Below, in pieces: positions 47,186 through 58,635 of a stretch of DNA of 64,000 bases (position 1 is the first letter of the stretch; each line of letters opens with the position of its first letter). The notes under the pieces were generated by a model, which worked only from the letters and a program-made list of their open reading frames with translations, searched no databases and was not told the DNA's origin. Location of the stretch: NCBI RefSeq assembly GCF_902459585.1, contig NZ_CABPSC010000012.1, forward strand, positions 1 to 64,000, given 5' to 3'. Origin of the DNA: Pandoraea nosoerga (GTDB taxonomy: Bacteria > Pseudomonadota > Gammaproteobacteria > Burkholderiales > Burkholderiaceae). The position numbers and the translations under genes were made by a program.

Positions 47186-50100
47186 CGCAGCTCATCGACC
47201 TTGACGTGTTCCATTGCGACCTCGATGGCGTTTGCCTCATCGAGGCGTCTGCGGGGACGGGCAAGACCTGGAACATCTGCGCGCTGTACGTGCGGCTGCT
47301 GCTGGAGAAGCGCTTGACGGTCGAGCAGATCCTCGTCGTCACCTTTACCAACGCGGCGACGGCCGAGTTGCGCGAGCGCATTCGCGCCCGTCTGGCGGGG
47401 CTGGTCGCTGCGTTGACCCCCGTCTTCGATGATGAGCATGGCGCAGAGGGATCGGGCAGCGGCGAAGGGGACGACGAATTCCTGGACTTCGATCCCGACG
47501 CGAGCGACGATCCGCTGTTTACGGTGATGATCGCCGGACTCGTCGAGCGAGCCGACATGACGCCCAAGGCGATTCGTTCGTGCCTGCAAACGGCGCTGCG
47601 CGGGTTCGATCAGGCGTCGATCCACACGATCCACGGTTTCTGTCAGCGTGCGTTGGCCGAGGTGCCCTTCGCGGCCGGCTTGCCATTCGCCTATGAGCTG
47701 GTGCCCGACGACAACGGCGTGCGGCACGATCTGGCGATTGAGTTCTGGCGCCGGGTAGTCGAGCCGCTCGCCGCCCGGGACGACGGTTTTGCCGCATGGC
47801 TGGTCGACCGAAAGCGCTCACCGGGCACGCTCACCGATCAATTGGCGCGTCGTCTGAAAAAGCCGATGTCGGCGCTGCGCTGGCCGCCGACGGTGGAAGC
47901 GGACGCACAGACGCTGCAAGACGAGACGCTCCTCGCCACCTATCGCGAGGCGTCCGCATGCTGGGAAGCCGAGGCGGCCTCGATCGCCGAACGGTTGCGC
48001 ACGGCGCTGCCGGCGTACAAGAAGAACATCTATCACGAGACGTCGCTTGCCCAGGCGATAGCCGCGTGGCAGCGCTATCTGGGCGCGGGCGACTTCGGCG
48101 CGCCGTTGAGCCCGAAGGCCGAGCTGCTCACTACCACGCGCCTCGCCAAGGACATCAGGAAGGGCGAGACGCCCCCTGCGCATCGCTTCTTCGAGATGGC
48201 CGACGTGCTCGTGCGCGCCCGCGCCGACGCGGACGAGCGCCATGCCATCCAATGGCTGCGCATCCTGAGAGAGTGGCTGACACAGGCGCCCGGGCAACTC
48301 GCGCTGCGCAAGCGCGAGTTGCGTGTGGTGTCGTTCGACGACTTGCTCGGCAATATCGCGCGAGCGCTTGCGCAGCATCCCGACCTCGCGCAGGCGCTGC
48401 GCGCGCGCTATCCGTGCGCGTTGATCGATGAATTCCAGGATACCGATCCGCTGCAATTCGCGATTTTCAGTGCGGTGTACGGACAACGCAATGTCATGGC
48501 ACCCGCAGACGAGGGGCGCGGACCGATGTTCATGGTGGGCGACCCCAAACAGGCCATCTACAGTTTCCGGGCGGCGGACCTCCATACCTATCTGGCGGCC
48601 CGCGAGAACGCCGACGCGGCGTATACGCTTGCCGTCAATCAGCGCTCGACGCCGGCCATCATCGAAGCGGGCAACCGCCTGTTCGGCGCCAACGACAAGG
48701 CCTTCGTGCTGGACGGACTCGAGTATCCGCCCGTGCGTCCGGGGTCACGGCACCGCGCGCCGCTATCGGATGTGCGCGACGTTGCCGATTTGACGGTCTG
48801 GTGGCTGCCGGACGACGAACCGCTGCCGAAAGACGAGGCGCAGCAAGCCTGTGCCAAGGCGACGGCCGCGGAGGTGGCGCGCTTGCTGGCGGGGGCGTCG
48901 CGCGCTGACGTGTGCATCGGCGAACGTCCGCTGGCGCCGGGTGACATCGCCGTGATCGTTCAGACGCATCGGCAGGGCGCTCTGATGAAAGCGATGCTGG
49001 CCGAGCATGGCGTGGGCAGCGTGGAACTCACACAGGATTCCGTGTTCGCCAGCGAGGAGGCCGAAACGCTGCTGCGCGTGCTTCGTGCCGTCGAGTCGCC
49101 GGGCGACGTGCGCGCACTGCGCGCGGCGCTGGCCACCGAGCTGTTCGGCCTGGACGCCACGGCGCTCTATCGCATGCAGACGAGCGAAGCGTCCGACGCC
49201 GAAGCGATTGCGTGGATCGAGCGACTGCAACGGTATCGTCAGCTCTGGATCGAACGTGGCTTCGCCGCGATGTGGCGCACGCTGATGCGCGAACTGGGGC
49301 TGGCCGCGCGGCTGGTCGCCCAGGCGGGCGGCGAGCGGCGCCTGACGAACTTCATGCATCTCGCGGAACTGGCCCAGGCGCGCTGGGCCGAGCAGCCCGG
49401 CATGCCAGCGCTGTTGCGCTGGCTGGCTTCGCAGCGCAATGCGAGCGGTGGGGAAGAGGCGCAACTGCGTCTCGAGTCGGACCAGAACCTGGTGCAGATC
49501 GTCACCGTCCACAAGTCCAAGGGACTCGAGTACGGCGTGGTCTTTTGCCCGTTTCTCTGGGATGGCGCCGTGCGCGATGGCGGCGGCCTCGACGGGCTCG
49601 AATACCACGACGGCCCGACAGCCGTGATCGATTTCACCGACGCTGCGGCCAAGGGCTCGCCGGCCGCAGTTGCGCTGCGGCGAGAGCAATCGGCGGAGCA
49701 GGCGCGTTTGCTGTACGTGGCGCTCACGCGCGCCGTCTACCGCTGCTATCTGGCGGCGGGCATCTATTCATCGCGAAGGAGTGTGAAGGAAGCTTGCGCC
49801 GGGATGCTCAACTGGCTTGCCGCCGGACGCGGCATGACCTTCGACGCATGGATCTCGCCGACCCTCGACACCGACGAGCGCATTGCGACGATCCGTGCGG
49901 CGTGGCAAGCGCTCGCCGGCGGCCCGATCGGGATCACCGCGCTGCCAATGGGCGACGCGCTCGATACCGATACGCGCGTCGCGCACGACGCACCGCCTGC
50001 ACTGACGACGCGCGCGAGTACGCGCGCATTGCGCGAAGTCTGGCGCATCGGCAGCTTCTCCGGTCTGCTGGCCGCGGCGCACACGGGGCCGCAGTTGGGA

Positions 50101-51027
50101 GGCGCTCAGCTAAGCGCGCCGGAACGCACGCGCCCCGACTACGATGCCCAGGCCAATGCGGGGCCCACGTTTGCGCTGCCCCCGGCGGCAGACGATGCGT
50201 GGCCCCCAGCCGACGACATCCTGCGTTTTCCGCGCGGCCCTGCCGCTGGTGAAAGCCTGCACCGCGTGTTCGAACTGGCCGACTTCCAAGCGCCCGCGCA
50301 ATGGCCGCATGCCGTGGCGCGGGCGCTGCGCGAGCGGCCGCCGGGCCGTGGCGCGGAGCACAACGACAGCTGGCGCGCGATGATGATGAACATGCTTGCC
50401 GATACGGTCTTGACACCGCTGCGTCCCGGATTGCGACTGGCAGACGTCGCGATGTCCGAGCGGCTCACCGAAATGGAGTTCACGTATCCGGCCGACGCGG
50501 TCTCGCTCGACGCGCTGCGTGGTGTACTGCGCCAATTCGGCTACCCGGACCTCCCGCTCGATGCCACGGTACTGCGCGGCTATCTGAAGGGCTTCATCGA
50601 CCTCGTATTCCGCCACGACGGAAAGTGGTGGATCCTGGACTGGAAGTCGAACTATCTCGGCACGGCGCCCGAGAATTACGGTGAAGACGGCTTGCGCGAA
50701 GCCATGGCCGAGCACGGCTATCACCTGCAGTACCTGCTGTACACGCTGGCGTTGCATCGCTATTTGCGTCGCCGCCTGCCTGACTACGACTACGACCGCG
50801 ACATGGCGGGCAGCCTCTATCTCTTCGTGCGTGGCGTCCGGCCGGATTGGGCGAGAGCTCATCTGGCCGGTGACGCAGTGCCAGGCGTGTTCTTCGACAA
50901 GCCGACGCACGAAATGATCGACGCGCTCGACCGCCTGTTCGCCGCCGGCGAGAACCACGCCCTGGCCGAAGCGTTGTCGCTCGACGCGCAGGGCGGCAAG
51001 AGCGACGTGCTCGGGGAGGATGCATGA
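47182..51027 (+). CDS. recB: RecB helicase-nuclease subunit of exodeoxyribonuclease V
   Basis: A 1281-residue UvrD-type helicase. Walker A is ASAGTGKTW (22-30), motif Ia VVTFTNAATAELRERIR, motif II CALIDEFQDTDPLQF, later MVGDPKQAIYSFRAADLHTY and VTVHKSKGLEYGVVFCPFLW. The C-terminal nuclease has GFIDLVFRHDGKWWILDWKS, with the metal Asp and D1153-x-K1155. It unwinds 3'-to-5', cuts DNA and loads RecA after Chi. Start and stop overlap recC and recD by four bases each. The acidic insert at about 85-105 (DDEHGAEGSGSGEGDDEFLD) is longer than usual. Confidence 0.97.
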   Translation: MTQLIDLDVFHCDLDGVCLIEASAGTGKTWNICALYVRLLLEKRLTVEQILVVTFTNAATAELRERIRARLAGLVAALTPVFDDEHGAEGSGSGEGDDEFLDFDPDASDDPLFTVMIAGLVERADMTPKAIRSCLQTALRGFDQASIHTIHGFCQRALAEVPFAAGLPFAYELVPDDNGVRHDLAIEFWRRVVEPLAARDDGFAAWLVDRKRSPGTLTDQLARRLKKPMSALRWPPTVEADAQTLQDETLLATYREASACWEAEAASIAERLRTALPAYKKNIYHETSLAQAIAAWQRYLGAGDFGAPLSPKAELLTTTRLAKDIRKGETPPAHRFFEMADVLVRARADADERHAIQWLRILREWLTQAPGQLALRKRELRVVSFDDLLGNIARALAQHPDLAQALRARYPCALIDEFQDTDPLQFAIFSAVYGQRNVMAPADEGRGPMFMVGDPKQAIYSFRAADLHTYLAARENADAAYTLAVNQRSTPAIIEAGNRLFGANDKAFVLDGLEYPPVRPGSRHRAPLSDVRDVADLTVWWLPDDEPLPKDEAQQACAKATAAEVARLLAGASRADVCIGERPLAPGDIAVIVQTHRQGALMKAMLAEHGVGSVELTQDSVFASEEAETLLRVLRAVESPGDVRALRAALATELFGLDATALYRMQTSEASDAEAIAWIERLQRYRQLWIERGFAAMWRTLMRELGLAARLVAQAGGERRLTNFMHLAELAQARWAEQPGMPALLRWLASQRNASGGEEAQLRLESDQNLVQIVTVHKSKGLEYGVVFCPFLWDGAVRDGGGLDGLEYHDGPTAVIDFTDAAAKGSPAAVALRREQSAEQARLLYVALTRAVYRCYLAAGIYSSRRSVKEACAGMLNWLAAGRGMTFDAWISPTLDTDERIATIRAAWQALAGGPIGITALPMGDALDTDTRVAHDAPPALTTRASTRALREVWRIGSFSGLLAAAHTGPQLGGAQLSAPERTRPDYDAQANAGPTFALPPAADDAWPPADDILRFPRGPAAGESLHRVFELADFQAPAQWPHAVARALRERPPGRGAEHNDSWRAMMMNMLADTVLTPLRPGLRLADVAMSERLTEMEFTYPADAVSLDALRGVLRQFGYPDLPLDATVLRGYLKGFIDLVFRHDGKWWILDWKSNYLGTAPENYGEDGLREAMAEHGYHLQYLLYTLALHRYLRRRLPDYDYDRDMAGSLYLFVRGVRPDWARAHLAGDAVPGVFFDKPTHEMIDALDRLFAAGENHALAEALSLDAQGGKSDVLGEDA

Positions 51028-53306
51028 GTGACGCGCGCGGCGGAAATGCCACGGGCACCGAGAATTCAAGGACCCCCATGAGCGATGCCTCTCTCACGGG
51101 CCACGGCGGTTGGGGCGGCCGGAGCGATCAAAGCAGCCGGAGCGATCAAAGCAGCCAGAGCGCCCGGAGCCGCCAGAACACCGAGAGCAGCCGGACCGGT
51201 CCCGGCGGCGGCGCCGGGGCGTCACCGCTTGCTGACAGCGGCGTCGTCCGGCTCGCGCAGGGCTTCGCGCGGCGCATGGCGTTGCTCGCACGCGGGCGCG
51301 GCGCGGACGACGCCACGTGCCAACATGTCTGGCGTGCAGCGCTCGCCGTCAGCCTTGCCACGGCCGAAGGCCACGTATGCGTGCCGCTCGGCAATCTGCT
51401 CGACGCGCAGTCCAGCGGCGAACTGTTTCCCGGCGATGCGCCTGCGCTCTCCGTCTGGCGCGACGCGCTGTTGAGCAGCGGCCTCTGCGCCCCGGCGAAC
51501 CTCGCTTTCGCGCTCGCGAGCGACGCGCAGCTCGACGCGTTCCCTTTGCTGCTCGACGAGCGTGATCGTCTTTACCTGGCGCGCTATTACAGTTACGAGG
51601 CGCGTCTTGCGGCGGCGCTCGGGCGCAAGCTGACGGCCGGCGGGCAGCTTCCGCTCACGCGGGAAGACCGCACCCGCCTGCGTCGCTATTTCGGTGACGG
51701 CATGCTCGTCGGTCCCGACGGCCAGCGCGAACCGAATTGGCAGATGGCCGCGGCAGCGCTGGCGTTGCAGCGCGCATTGGTGGTGCTCAGCGGCGGTCCG
51801 GGTACAGGCAAGACGACGACGGTGGTCGGGCTGCTTGCGTGCCTGCTGGAACGGGACGCGAATTTGCGCGTCGCGCTGACCGCCCCGACCGGCAAGGCGG
51901 CGCAGCGCATGCAGGAGGCGCTCGCGGCGCGTCAGGACCTGCCCGAGACGGTGCGCCGGGCCTTGCCCGAAGCGGCCGTGACGCTGCACCGCTTGCTCGG
52001 CGTGCTGCCGGAGTCGGCGCAGCGGGTCGGCAGACGTTTTCGCCACCATGCGGGCAATCCGCTGCCGTATGACCTGATCGTGGTGGACGAGGCGTCCATG
52101 ATCGATCTTTCGATGGCGACGCAATTGCTCGAAGCCGTGCCGGACGGCGCGCGTTTGATTCTGCTCGGCGACAAGGATCAACTGGCCGCCGTGGAGGCGG
52201 GGGCGGTGTTCGGGGAACTCAGTGCACACCGCTCGTTCTCGCCCGAGATGCGCGCGCGGCTGCTCGAAGCGCTCGATTGGCCGCAGGGCGAACCGCCACC
52301 GCCGGGACCGTTGGCGGGCGGTGAGGCATCGCCCTCGGCGCGAGGACTCGAAGATACGGTGGTCTGGCTCGAGCGCAACTATCGCTTCGGCTCGCACTCC
52401 GCCATCGGGCGGCTCGCCACGGCGATCAAGGCCGGCAAGGTCATCGAGGCGCGCAAGGAATTCACGGTGGCCGAGGCGTCAGCGCCCGCGTTCGCGTCCG
52501 CGCGCCTGTCGGCATCGCTTGCGCCGCCTGCCGTTTCGCCACCGCCCGCAGCAGGGGACCGCGTACTGCTGAGCGAGGATGGCGGCGTCCAATTGTCGGC
52601 GGCCAATCTGAATGCACTGGCCGACGGATACGCCGCGTATCTCGATGCGCTGGCGCAGGCCGTCACGACGATCGGCCAACTGGGAGACCCGGCCGCCGCC
52701 ACGGCGGCCGACGTCGCGATGGTCGCGCAGCCGGTGTTCGCGGCATTCGGCCAGTTCCGCGTGCTGTGCGCGACGCGGGGCGGGCGGCGCGGTGTCGAGT
52801 TTCTCGGCGCGCAACTCACTTCGCTGCTCGCGCGACGTGCGGGCGTGGCTCTCGGCGCCGGCGCGGGCGCCTGGTTCGCGGGGCGGCCTGTCCTGATCAC
52901 GCAGAACGAGTACGCACTGAATCTGTTCAACGGCGACATCGGCATTGCGTTGCCGCTCGGCCCGTCCGGGGCGCTGCGCGTGGCGTTCGCAACGCCGGAT
53001 GGGGGCTATCGTCTCTATTCGCCGGCCAGTCTGCCGGCGCACGAAACGGCGTTCGCGATGACGATCCACAAGTCTCAGGGTTCGGAGTTCGAGCGCGTGG
53101 CGATCGTGCTGCCGGAGCAGGCGAGCCGCGTGCTGTCGCGTGAGCTCGTCTATACCGGCGTGACGCGGGCGCGCACTCAGGCGTGGGTCTGCGCGCCCTG
53201 GCAAGTGATCGCGTCGGCCATCGCACGGCCGACGCAGCGCGATGGCGGGCTGACCGACCGGCTCGCGCAGGTGCTGGCTACGACGCCTCGTCCGCCGCAG
53301 GCGTGA
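51024..53306 (+). CDS. recD: RecD helicase subunit of exodeoxyribonuclease V
   Basis: A 760-residue SF1B helicase. Walker A is GGPGTGKTTT (about 256-265), LTAPTGKAAQRMQEAL, motif II LIVVDEASMIDLSM, ILLGDKDQLAAVEAGAVFGE, and near the end FAMTIHKSQGSEFERVAIVL and ELVYTGVTRAR. It unwinds 5'-to-3' within RecBCD. The first about 65 residues are a Ser/Arg/Gln/Gly-rich extension with repeats (GRSDQSSRSDQSSQSARS) not found in typical RecD. ATG 51024 follows GGGGAGG and overlaps recB; ATG 51078 is an alternative inside the extension. The 3' end overlaps the convergent paeA-like gene by 29 bases. Confidence 0.96.
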   Translation: MSDARGGNATGTENSRTPMSDASLTGHGGWGGRSDQSSRSDQSSQSARSRQNTESSRTGPGGGAGASPLADSGVVRLAQGFARRMALLARGRGADDATCQHVWRAALAVSLATAEGHVCVPLGNLLDAQSSGELFPGDAPALSVWRDALLSSGLCAPANLAFALASDAQLDAFPLLLDERDRLYLARYYSYEARLAAALGRKLTAGGQLPLTREDRTRLRRYFGDGMLVGPDGQREPNWQMAAAALALQRALVVLSGGPGTGKTTTVVGLLACLLERDANLRVALTAPTGKAAQRMQEALAARQDLPETVRRALPEAAVTLHRLLGVLPESAQRVGRRFRHHAGNPLPYDLIVVDEASMIDLSMATQLLEAVPDGARLILLGDKDQLAAVEAGAVFGELSAHRSFSPEMRARLLEALDWPQGEPPPPGPLAGGEASPSARGLEDTVVWLERNYRFGSHSAIGRLATAIKAGKVIEARKEFTVAEASAPAFASARLSASLAPPAVSPPPAAGDRVLLSEDGGVQLSAANLNALADGYAAYLDALAQAVTTIGQLGDPAAATAADVAMVAQPVFAAFGQFRVLCATRGGRRGVEFLGAQLTSLLARRAGVALGAGAGAWFAGRPVLITQNEYALNLFNGDIGIALPLGPSGALRVAFATPDGGYRLYSPASLPAHETAFAMTIHKSQGSEFERVAIVLPEQASRVLSRELVYTGVTRARTQAWVCAPWQVIASAIARPTQRDGGLTDRLAQVLATTPRPPQA
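51119..51154. repeat. 18-bp direct duplication in the recD 5' end
   Basis: Two perfect adjacent copies of ccggagcgatcaaagcag (51119-51136 and 51137-51154), followed by partly decayed copies. They keep the frame and encode the RSDQS repeats of the RecD N-terminal extension. Confidence 0.85.
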
Positions 53307-54618
53307 TGACGGCCTCGGCGACGGAGCCCAGCCGCGTGACAAGCAACTGGTCGATCTTGTAATTATCGATGTCGACCACTTCGAACTTGTAGCCGGCCGC
53401 CTCGGTGGCCTCCGACTTTTTCGGAATTCGCTTGAGCTGGTAGATCATGAAGCCGGCGATGGTTTCGTACTCGCCTTCGCCGGGCAACTCGTCGATATCG
53501 AGCGCCTTCTTCACATCCTCTACCGATGTCACCCCGTCGACGAGCCACGAATGCTCGTCGCGCTGCACGATCTGGTCTTCGTCGGCAGGGTGGACCACGT
53601 CGCCCATGAGCGCGCCGACGATGTCGTTGAGCGTGACCACGCCGACCACGAGGCCGTACTCGTTGATGATCACGGCAAAGCTCTCACGGGTTTCCTTGAA
53701 GCGCGCCAGCGCCTCGGAGAGATTGAGCGTGTCCGGAATCACGAGCAGCTTTTTCGCATACAGACGATCGAGGTTCCGGATCACGCTCGAAAGGTCTTCG
53801 CTCGCAATGCGCTGGAGCAGGTCCTTCGAGTCGACATAGCCGAGCACGTTGTCGATTTCGTCGCGGCACACCAGGTACTTCGAATGCGGACTCTCGGTGA
53901 TCTTCTGGCGAATGCTGCGCTCGTCCTCGGAAATAGTGAAGTACACCACGTCGTCACGGAAGGTCATGACCGAGCTGACCGTGCGTGACTCCAGCTCGAA
54001 AACGTTCTCGATCAGATGCAGTTCCTGCTTGCGCAGCACGCCGGCCTGGGCGCCTGCCCCGACCATGGCCGCGATGTCTTCGGAGGTGATGTTCTCGATG
54101 GCATGCGTCGGCAGTTTGAAGATGCGCAGGAACAGGTTCGCCACGCCGTTGAAGACGTAGACGAGCGGGCGCAGCACCTTCAGGCAGAGCAGCATTGGGT
54201 CGATGATCGCCATCGCGACGCGCTCCGGATTGACCATCGCGAGCCGCTTCGGAATCAGGTCGGCGAACTGGATGAACGCGATCGTGATGAAGAGGAACGA
54301 GCCGATGCCCGCGAGTCGCAGCGCGAGCGCCTGGTCGGCCACCGGCGAGAGCCACGTGAACAGATAACCCGTGAGGAAACTCTCCCCGAGCACCCCGCCC
54401 AGCACGGCGACCGCATTCACGCCGATCTGCACGACGGTGAAGAAGTTGCCGGGCTGCTCCTTGAGTGCGAGCACCTTGACCGCTTGCGCGTCGCCTTTTT
54501 CCATGAGCACCTGAAGCTTGGTGCGCTTGGCGGCCGTGAGAGAGATTTCGGAGGCGGAAAAGAAAGCGCTCGCCAACACGAGCAAAAAGATACTGAAAAG
54601 AAAGCCGTAACCACTCAT
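53278..54618 (-). CDS. paeA: PaeA/YtfL-like CNNM transmembrane protein with CBS and CorC/HlyC domains
   Basis: A 446-residue inner-membrane protein. The N-terminal CNNM (DUF21) domain has four hydrophobic segments (FFSASEISLTAAKRTKLQVL, PGNFFTVVQIGVNAVAVLGG). A CBS pair follows (SKYLVCRDEIDNVLGYVDSK, ESFAVIINEYGLVVGVVTLN), then a C-terminal CorC_HlyC domain (AGYKFEVVDIDNYKIDQLLV). These match E. coli YtfL, now called PaeA and reported to export cadaverine and putrescine. ATG 54618 has AGGGA eight bases upstream. Older annotations would say hemolysin. A role in divalent-metal balance, known for other CNNM proteins, is the alternative. Confidence 0.9.
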   Translation of the reverse strand: MSGYGFLFSIFLLVLASAFFSASEISLTAAKRTKLQVLMEKGDAQAVKVLALKEQPGNFFTVVQIGVNAVAVLGGVLGESFLTGYLFTWLSPVADQALALRLAGIGSFLFITIAFIQFADLIPKRLAMVNPERVAMAIIDPMLLCLKVLRPLVYVFNGVANLFLRIFKLPTHAIENITSEDIAAMVGAGAQAGVLRKQELHLIENVFELESRTVSSVMTFRDDVVYFTISEDERSIRQKITESPHSKYLVCRDEIDNVLGYVDSKDLLQRIASEDLSSVIRNLDRLYAKKLLVIPDTLNLSEALARFKETRESFAVIINEYGLVVGVVTLNDIVGALMGDVVHPADEDQIVQRDEHSWLVDGVTSVEDVKKALDIDELPGEGEYETIAGFMIYQLKRIPKKSEATEAAGYKFEVVDIDNYKIDQLLVTRLGSVAEAVITPAADEAS

Positions 54619-55113
54619 ATCGATGTCCCTGTATGTACGAAAGCGGGCGCACAGCAGCGACGTAGGCCGGCGCCGCCCGAATGACGGAAGGGCCGGTGAC
54701 AGGAGACATTTCAAAACAAGGCCGGCGAGGCCATCATTTTGAGATGCCTTCGGGCTGGGGACCGGAAAGATCGTCCGGGCCCGGCGTGTGCGGCGAGCAA
54801 GCTCTGCCGCCTACGCCTTCCGCGGGGATCGCGGGGTGCGTCAGCCGTCGGCTGTATCGCTTGTCCGATAGCATGCCATAACTTCAGGGCACGCCGATAT
54901 GCCCTCCCTGCGCCGCCGTTGCGTTGCCGCACGTCTGTGGCATGACCGGGCGGACGACCTGTCTACTTCCGGGCGGTGGCGCGTACCTGCCGCGCATTCG
55001 GTCGCGCAGAACCGATAATCGCCGCATCGGCGCTCAGGCATCGTGAACCCGCTTCGACATGCGGTCGAAGCCGCGGCAATCGCCGCGCCACACGGCTTCC
55101 CGAGGAGGAACTC
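54619..55113. other. Intergenic region between the paeA-like gene and the unknown 361-aa gene
   Basis: 495 bases with no supported gene; the frames seen here are short and lack ribosome-binding sites. An inverted repeat TCAAAA (54711-54716) / TTTTGA (54737-54742) encloses GGCC-GGCGA-GGCC and could form a hairpin or operator. The promoters of both divergent genes should be here. Confidence 0.4.
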
Positions 55114-56199
55114 ATGAACGGCGTACACAACTATCCGATCGGTCCGGTCAACATGACCAAGCCCGATCTGGGCGGTCTCGATCATGCTCGCGACAAGGTG
55201 CAGTGGGAGCGCTTTGCGCTGCTACGGTTGACCAACAGCATGGCAGGCTGCGCGAGAACGCCGCTCGCGCGGCAGATGTGCAAGCCGCGGACATGCCTTC
55301 CGAGCGCCGAGCTTTGCGAGGATTTGTGCAAAGTCTCGTCCCAAAAGACGCCGGAGCGCACGCCGGTGAACCGCGCCGGGGCTTCCGCGGCGCTTGCCGA
55401 AACGGGCGATCTGCTTCCCGTCCTGATGGCGGAACTCGATCCCGAGGGCCGCGCGCGAGCCAAAGCGGTGTTGTGCCCGTCGGCGCTGCAAACCCTCTTC
55501 GTCTGCGCAGGCGAGCGACATGGCAACGCCCGCGGCAATGGCGGCGACTTCGCCCATCACCCCGTCGCCATGCCCGATTCGCGCAGCGAAGGCGCGCAGA
55601 TCTGCGCGTCGGTCATTGAGGGGGCGCTGCTCGGCATGGGTGGGCGCAACGCCACGGTGCCGTTCGAGGTCGGTCTGAACGATGTCACGCGCGCGGTGGC
55701 GGACACGGCGCGGCGCTGGACGGGCAAGTCGGGGCTGGTCGGCAAGAAAGCGTGGACGCACGCGTGTCAGGTGCACCAGAGCGCGCAGGATTTTCTTCGC
55801 GATGTGAACGCACGGCTACAGGCGAGCCAGCGGGAACTGCCGTCGTCGGCGGCGACCGCGTGGATGTTGCGCGTCGCCTTCTCCGACGCCATGCCGATGC
55901 ACCAGGCGAGCGTGCGCGACGACCTGCCGGCATCAGCCGGCCTCGGCACCGACGAATGGGTGCGGTGCGCGCTCGGCATCGAGCAGTTGGGAGACCAGCA
56001 CTGGGGCATGCGGCATCGTGATGTGGTTAGCGCCGCCAAGCTGCCGGCGACCGACACGCCGGCGTTTACGGCATTGGCGACGTCGATCTCGTCGCTGCGG
56101 CCCAGCCTGGCCACGCTTCGGCTGCGCAACCGGCTCACCGCGCGTGGCGTGCCGACGGCCGAGGCCGCCACGACGCCCGATGCGCAAAGGCCTGCGTGA
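55114..56199 (+). CDS. Protein of unknown function (361 aa) with N-terminal cysteine cluster
   Basis: I do not recognise the family. The frame has a very strong ribosome-binding site (GAGGAGGAA, eight bases before ATG 55114) and normal GC-rich codon use, so it is very likely translated. There is no signal peptide or TM helix. Five Cys fall within 27 residues (46, 56, 61, 68, 72: AGCARTPLAR, CKPRTC, CEDLC), which could bind a metal or form disulfides. The rest looks alpha-helical and soluble (NATVPFEVGLNDVTRAVADT, RLQASQRELPSSAATAWMLR). The absence of known domains and its single-gene setting would fit an effector or lineage-specific protein; that is only a guess. Confidence 0.75.
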   Translation: MNGVHNYPIGPVNMTKPDLGGLDHARDKVQWERFALLRLTNSMAGCARTPLARQMCKPRTCLPSAELCEDLCKVSSQKTPERTPVNRAGASAALAETGDLLPVLMAELDPEGRARAKAVLCPSALQTLFVCAGERHGNARGNGGDFAHHPVAMPDSRSEGAQICASVIEGALLGMGGRNATVPFEVGLNDVTRAVADTARRWTGKSGLVGKKAWTHACQVHQSAQDFLRDVNARLQASQRELPSSAATAWMLRVAFSDAMPMHQASVRDDLPASAGLGTDEWVRCALGIEQLGDQHWGMRHRDVVSAAKLPATDTPAFTALATSISSLRPSLATLRLRNRLTARGVPTAEAATTPDAQRPA

Positions 56200-56261
56200 G
56201 TCGTCCCACCGCCGGCCAGGCCCGTGCCTTCGTGCAGGGCGCGCCCGAACCGGCTTGAGCT

Positions 56262-56297
56262 GAAACAACAACGCCCGCACAGACGCGGGCGTTGCTT
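56262..56297 (-). terminator. Intrinsic terminator after thiC (possibly bidirectional)
   Basis: A 10-bp perfect stem CAACGCCCGC/GCGGGCGTTG with 6-nt loop. On the minus strand, 40 bases after the thiC stop, it is followed by TTGTTTC. It also lies 70 bases after the plus-strand unknown gene and may serve both. Confidence 0.75.
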
Positions 56298-56334
56298 CAT
56301 GCGCACGCGGCGAACCGGCCGCGCCTTGCTCCCG

Positions 56335-58335
<2,001 letters not shown>

Positions 58336-58341
58336 CTACGC

Positions 58342-58422
58342 TCCCTGCGCTGGCATTATCCAGATCAGGTTCTAAGGGTATTTCTCACCCACAACTCACG
58401 TTGCAGGACCCCTGCGCTAGCT
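58342..58422 (-). ncRNA. TPP riboswitch (THI element) in the thiC leader
   Basis: Read on the minus strand, the conserved parts appear in order: GCAGGGGTCC, GTGAGAAATACCC (P2/J3-2 region), GAACCTGATCTGGATAATGC (thi-box core), and CAGCGCAGGGA closing P1. Together these define a TPP riboswitch directly upstream of thiC. Regulation is probably at translation, since about 90 bases separate aptamer and start and no clear terminator is seen there. Confidence 0.95.
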
Positions 58423-58580
58423 TTGCGGCAACGATACACCGACTCGGCCGGCCAGCACAAGCGCGATGTGTCCCGAAAAACGTGAACGGGGCCATGGTGC
58501 GCCGCGGCATGACATGCTCGTCCGGCGGGCTGCCAACGAGGGGAATGTCTCGGCGGCTGTCCGTCCCGCCGCCGTGTTCG
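58423..58580. other. Upstream part of the thiC leader/promoter region
   Basis: Non-coding bases between the riboswitch and the 11-bp array next to the MocR gene. The thiC promoter on the minus strand should be here; no consensus elements are clear. Confidence 0.4.
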
Positions 58581-58635
58581 CGCGGCATGCTCGCGGCATG
58601 CTGGCGGCCTGCGTGCGGCGTGCGTGCGGCGTCAC
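58581..58635. repeat. 11-bp tandem array, five units, at the 3' end of the mocR gene
   Basis: cgcggcatgct twice, then ggcggcctgcg, tgcggcgtgcg, tgcggcgtcac. Adjacent units drift gradually. The array touches the stop codon of the MocR-type gene (58632) and lies upstream of thiC on the same strand. Confidence 0.8.

Noticed and set aside
54841-55185. Minus-strand frame of 114 codons upstream of the unknown gene
   Set aside because: No ribosome-binding site, no domain, and it overlaps the start region of the well-supported plus-strand gene.
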